Positions 6,932 through 9,302 of a DNA stretch of 9,302 nt are shown here, one piece after another; position 1 is the first letter of the stretch; each line of letters opens with the position of its first letter. Source of the DNA: an uncultured Candidatus Udaeobacter sp. (GTDB lineage Bacteria > Verrucomicrobiota > Verrucomicrobiia > Chthoniobacterales > UBA10450); NCBI GenBank assembly GCA_955652715.1, contig CATPBS010000194.1, positions 1-9,302 of the forward strand. Direction: 5' to 3'. A program made the translations under genes and the position numbers. The notes beneath the pieces are model-generated. The model saw only the letters and a list, made by a program, of their open reading frames with translations, searched no databases and had not been told where the DNA came from.

Positions 6932-8365
6932 ATGAAATCGACTGACCCATTGCTCCAGGCATGGCGGAAAACGCTGCGCCGCGCAAAAGAGGCGCCTGCC
7001 ATCCTCAATACGTACGGCCACGTCCTCCGGCAATTTACCGATGTAGAAGAACGCGCCCGCGACTTTGAGCGTAAGCTTGAAGCGTTCACGCGTGGCAGTG
7101 TTATCGCTATTCAAATCGGAAACCACGAAGATTGGCCGTCGATCTTAATCGCTTGTCTGCGCAGGCGGCTGGTTGTTCTTCCGCTGGAACAATCGATCAA
7201 CGACCAGCAACGCGACGCTGCCTTGGAGATTTGCAAAGCCAGGGCTGTAGTGTCCGCTGTCCCCAGCGGAAATGCTCCGAAGATTTTTCGGCTGAGGACA
7301 GCCCACGCTACAGCAGATTGGGATGAGAGGCCGCCCTCGCTGCTGAAACTTACCTCCGGCACGACCGCCGCGCCGCGTGCAATTCGGTTCCGCAGTCACC
7401 AGCTACTGGCTGATTGCAATCAGATCTGCGATACGATGGAAATTAGTGATGCCGATCTGAATTTTGGCGTGATTCCGATCTCGCACTCGTATGGGTTCAG
7501 CAATCTGCTCATACCACTCATTGCGCGCGGTGTACCGATGGTCGTGAGCAGCGACAGAACACCGCGTGCGATCCTCTCCGATCTTGCCCGCAGCAACGCG
7601 ACAGTTTTCCCCGGAATGCCGGTCTTCTATCAGGCATTCTGCGAAATGGAAAATGTTCCTGTGCTGCCAAAGCTGCGTCTCTGCATTTCTGCAGGCGCGC
7701 CACTCCCGGCTGCGATCGCCAAGAAATTCCGCGAAAAGGTTAAGCTAACGATCCACTCGTTTTACGGCGCATCGGAATGCGGCGGAATTTGCTACGATCG
7801 CGAGACAACAAATGAGAAGGACGGCTTTGTCGGGCAACCGATGAAAGGCGTCCAGGTTCAAATGCTCGACCCAAATGCGCCGGCGAGCCAGATTCAAGTG
7901 CGCAGCGCCGCCGTGGCCGATGGCTATTTTCCGGAGTCGGACGTGGAAAAGCTGGGAGCTGGAATCTTTGTGCCCGATGATCTGTTAGCGCGAGACGATT
8001 CGGGATTCCAGATCGTCGGCCGGATTTCGGACGTTATTAACGTCGCCGGCAAAAAGGTGAATCCCGCGGAAATAGAAGCGCATTTGCTGCGCTTTACCGG
8101 CGTGCGACAGGCGGTGGTGTTCGGTCGCGAATCAGCATTGCGCAATGAAGAAGTGGCGGCATGCGTTGTAGTATCGCCGCAGATAACCGAAGGTGATCTC
8201 CTCCGATTTTGCCGGGCTGCGTTAAGTGCCTGGCAAGTACCGAAGCGGATTTTTCTCATGGACACAATTCCGATGAATGAGCGCGGAAAGGTCAGCAGGC
8301 GCGACCTGGCGCGGCGGTTCTCAACGACCCGCACTACTTCCCCATTGCGAAAATTGGGTTCTTGA
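6932..8365 (+). CDS. AMP-forming acyl/aryl ligase (class I adenylate-forming enzyme), 477 aa
   Basis: Enzymes of this class activate a carboxylate with ATP to an acyl-AMP, usually passing it to CoA or a carrier protein. Motifs in order, numbered from ATG 6932: the phosphate loop LKLTSGTTAAPRAI (about 138-151), HSYG (185-188), YGASE (278-282), VPDDLL (347-352), GRISDVI with VNPAEIE (363-381), and the C-terminal catalytic Lys in ERGKVSR (K453). The phosphate loop departs from the usual TSGTTGxPK: Gly is Ala and the Lys is Arg. The TGD motif reads PDD, keeping the key Asp. The protein is shorter than most relatives (about 500-560). Start: the sequence from ATG 6932 (MKSTDPLLQAWRKTLR) looks like a family start. 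GTG 6896 in the same frame would add 12 residues, and AGGAG lies just one base before it. Residues about 105-128 are encoded by an inverted repeat. The substrate cannot be told from sequence, and no partner carrier or thioesterase is adjacent. Confidence 0.87.
   Translation: MKSTDPLLQAWRKTLRRAKEAPAILNTYGHVLRQFTDVEERARDFERKLEAFTRGSVIAIQIGNHEDWPSILIACLRRRLVVLPLEQSINDQQRDAALEICKARAVVSAVPSGNAPKIFRLRTAHATADWDERPPSLLKLTSGTTAAPRAIRFRSHQLLADCNQICDTMEISDADLNFGVIPISHSYGFSNLLIPLIARGVPMVVSSDRTPRAILSDLARSNATVFPGMPVFYQAFCEMENVPVLPKLRLCISAGAPLPAAIAKKFREKVKLTIHSFYGASECGGICYDRETTNEKDGFVGQPMKGVQVQMLDPNAPASQIQVRSAAVADGYFPESDVEKLGAGIFVPDDLLARDDSGFQIVGRISDVINVAGKKVNPAEIEAHLLRFTGVRQAVVFGRESALRNEEVAACVVVSPQITEGDLLRFCRAALSAWQVPKRIFLMDTIPMNERGKVSRRDLARRFSTTRTTSPLRKLGS
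7244..7314. repeat. 71-bp inverted repeat read in frame inside the ligase gene
   Basis: Arm one, 7244-7270 (starts GCTGTAGTGT, ends CCAGCGGA), and the reverse complement of arm two, 7288-7314 (starts TCGGCTGAGG, ends GCTACAGC), agree at 22 of 27 positions. A 17-base loop (7271-7287) separates them. The element has the form of a dispersed palindrome with GCTGTAG/CTACAGC tips, yet the reading frame runs straight through it. It yields ARAVVSAVPSGNAPKIFRLR and adjoining residues just before the ATP-binding phosphate loop. Confidence 0.7.
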
Positions 8366-8408
8366 TAGAGCCTTCACATGGGATTTGGTTATTACGACAC
8401 AGGACATT

Positions 8409-9302
8409 ATGCCGAAATCACGCGGCCAGCCCAAGCCAATAGAAGCTCATATGGAATCTTCGGATAGCGAAGAGCAAGAGCAAACCGACACGCCACCCCC
8501 ACCTGTTCCGCAAGAGGAACCGATGCCGGAAGCTGGTGCGAATGTGGAGAGTGTGCAGTCCGGGGAGTGGTGGAACGCTTCGGAACCAGCGCCGGATTTG
8601 GCCCAACCTGTGAGCGAGGCTCCCGCTACAGAAGACATTCCTCGAAAGGAGCCGGGCACTGCTGATGTTTATTTTTGCGGTCACACGAGTCTGTTTCCGT
8701 TGAACCGTGCCCTGCGAGCAATAGCACAGGAGAGACTTACCGGCTTACTACGATCATTTTGGGAACAGGAGCCGATCGAGCTTCTGGCGCGGGACGGCGA
8801 AATCGTTTTTGTCACAACACGGGATCCGGATCTTTATTGTCCCGAGACGCCACCGCTTCTCACGAACGTCGACGTGGTAATGGTGGACAGAGCGCGCGAT
8901 CAACAGAGAAAAAACGGAACCCCGTTTTTTCTAACTCTTGCCCGGGAGGAATCGATTGCTCTCGATGCTGCCACGGAACTGATGCGGCATTATGGGCAAA
9001 CGCTTTTCTCCGAGGTTTGGGCGGCGCCGCGCGCGTGGATCATGTTTGAAAAGAATGCCGATCTGTTAAGTGACGTCGCGGATATTCCTGGGGAGCCAAA
9101 TGTGAGGGACTGGACGCTGGAAACCTTGCGCCTTGTTCAGAATCCCGAGCAACATGCAAGCTTCGACCCAACTTCGATTCCCGCTTACACGAAAAGCGGT
9201 TTCGAGCGCGTGCAGAGATTGAAGCTGACTTCAGATGAGGCCCAATTCGCCTCGCAATTCAACGGTGCCCGGTCCGTGCAACAAATTGCCAAAAACCTGA
9301 GA
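8409..9302 (+). CDS. DUF4388 (PATAN)-like protein with disordered N-terminus, 3' end outside the window
   Basis: An ORF starts at ATG 8409 (MPKSRGQPKPIEAHMESSDS) and stays open for 298 codons to the window edge. Residues 12-85 are Pro/Glu/Ser rich and probably disordered. A folded region begins at about 86 (ADVYFCGHTSLFPLNRALRA). It shows the DUF4388/PATAN pattern: a helix, then ERLTGLLRSFW and the strand pair IELLARDGEIVFV (109-135), with further helices to about 215. It ends with a segment like those that follow DUF4388 domains (RVQRLKLTSDEAQFASQFNGARSVQQIAKNLR, 267-298: 'Lt..E..f...l.G.rsv.ei'). PATAN domains occur in bacterial signalling proteins, often with receiver domains; the function here is unknown. 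AGGA (8401-8404) lies 4 bases before ATG 8409, a close Shine-Dalgarno sequence. The gene follows the ligase by 43 bp on the same strand, so co-transcription is plausible. Codon use and protein-like composition support this frame over the other frames. Confidence 0.7.
   Translation, partial: MPKSRGQPKPIEAHMESSDSEEQEQTDTPPPPVPQEEPMPEAGANVESVQSGEWWNASEPAPDLAQPVSEAPATEDIPRKEPGTADVYFCGHTSLFPLNRALRAIAQERLTGLLRSFWEQEPIELLARDGEIVFVTTRDPDLYCPETPPLLTNVDVVMVDRARDQQRKNGTPFFLTLAREESIALDAATELMRHYGQTLFSEVWAAPRAWIMFEKNADLLSDVADIPGEPNVRDWTLETLRLVQNPEQHASFDPTSIPAYTKSGFERVQRLKLTSDEAQFASQFNGARSVQQIAKNLR

Noticed and set aside
8378..8467. Short frame (29 residues, MGFGYYDTGHYAEITRPAQ...) after the ligase
   Set aside because: There is no good ribosome-binding site, it overlaps the start of the 8409 gene in another frame, and it resembles no known small protein.
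8570..8650. Possible further palindromic repeat with a CTACAG tip within the disordered leader of the 8409 gene
   Set aside because: Only one tip and a 4-bp GAGC/GCTC stem were found, with no matching second arm.
8675..9049. 124-codon plus-strand frame, and overlapping minus-strand frames at 8418-8684
   Set aside because: They overlap the longer open frame 8409-9302, which has protein-like composition and a DUF4388-like domain. The alternatives are rich in Arg/Ser/Cys with no recognisable fold.

Overview
This window comes from a bacterial chromosome. The style of the proteins suggests a Verrucomicrobiota member, possibly of the Chthoniobacterales/Spartobacteria type. The hints are the DUF4388-like protein, the release factor variant, a large AsmA-like protein and an abundance of short palindromic dispersed repeats. 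This placement is inference from recognition, not from a search. The DNA is moderately GC-rich, and few of the genes have a well-placed Shine-Dalgarno sequence.

Layout. Bases 1-1854 (+) hold the 3' part of a large AsmA-like envelope protein gene whose start lies outside the window. A 113-bp imperfect palindrome (1858-1970) follows and runs into the start codon of nfo (1963-2859, +), an endonuclease IV with every expected metal ligand. Opposite these lies a minus-strand cluster reading right to left: rpmE (ribosomal protein L31), prfA (release factor 1), prmC (the methyltransferase that modifies release factors), murA (first committed step of peptidoglycan synthesis) and a small DUF4870 membrane protein. 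Divergent from rpmE is an AMP-forming acyl/aryl ligase gene (6932-8365, +). It is followed 43 bp later by a gene that leaves the window (8409-9302, +), with a Pro/Glu-rich N-terminus and a DUF4388 (PATAN)-like domain.

How the genes work together. PrmC methylates the Gln of the GGQ loop of PrfA, so enzyme and substrate are adjacent and probably co-transcribed. rpmE and murA join them in a translation and cell-wall housekeeping cluster. prmC and murA overlap by 8 bp, which implies translational coupling. The AsmA-like protein, Nfo, the ligase and the DUF4388 protein have no evident pathway link with that cluster.

I see no new defence, mobile or biosynthetic system here. The most unusual signal is the set of short palindromic or iterated repeats and how they contact genes. 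One supplies the start codon of nfo. One fills the ribosome-binding region of prfA. One is read in frame as a 24-residue stretch of the ligase. One short iteration is read in frame in the interdomain linker of PrmC. Another iteration lies between the convergent genes nfo and DUF4870. There are no RNA genes, CRISPR arrays or insertion sequences, and no gene-free stretch longer than about 110 bases.
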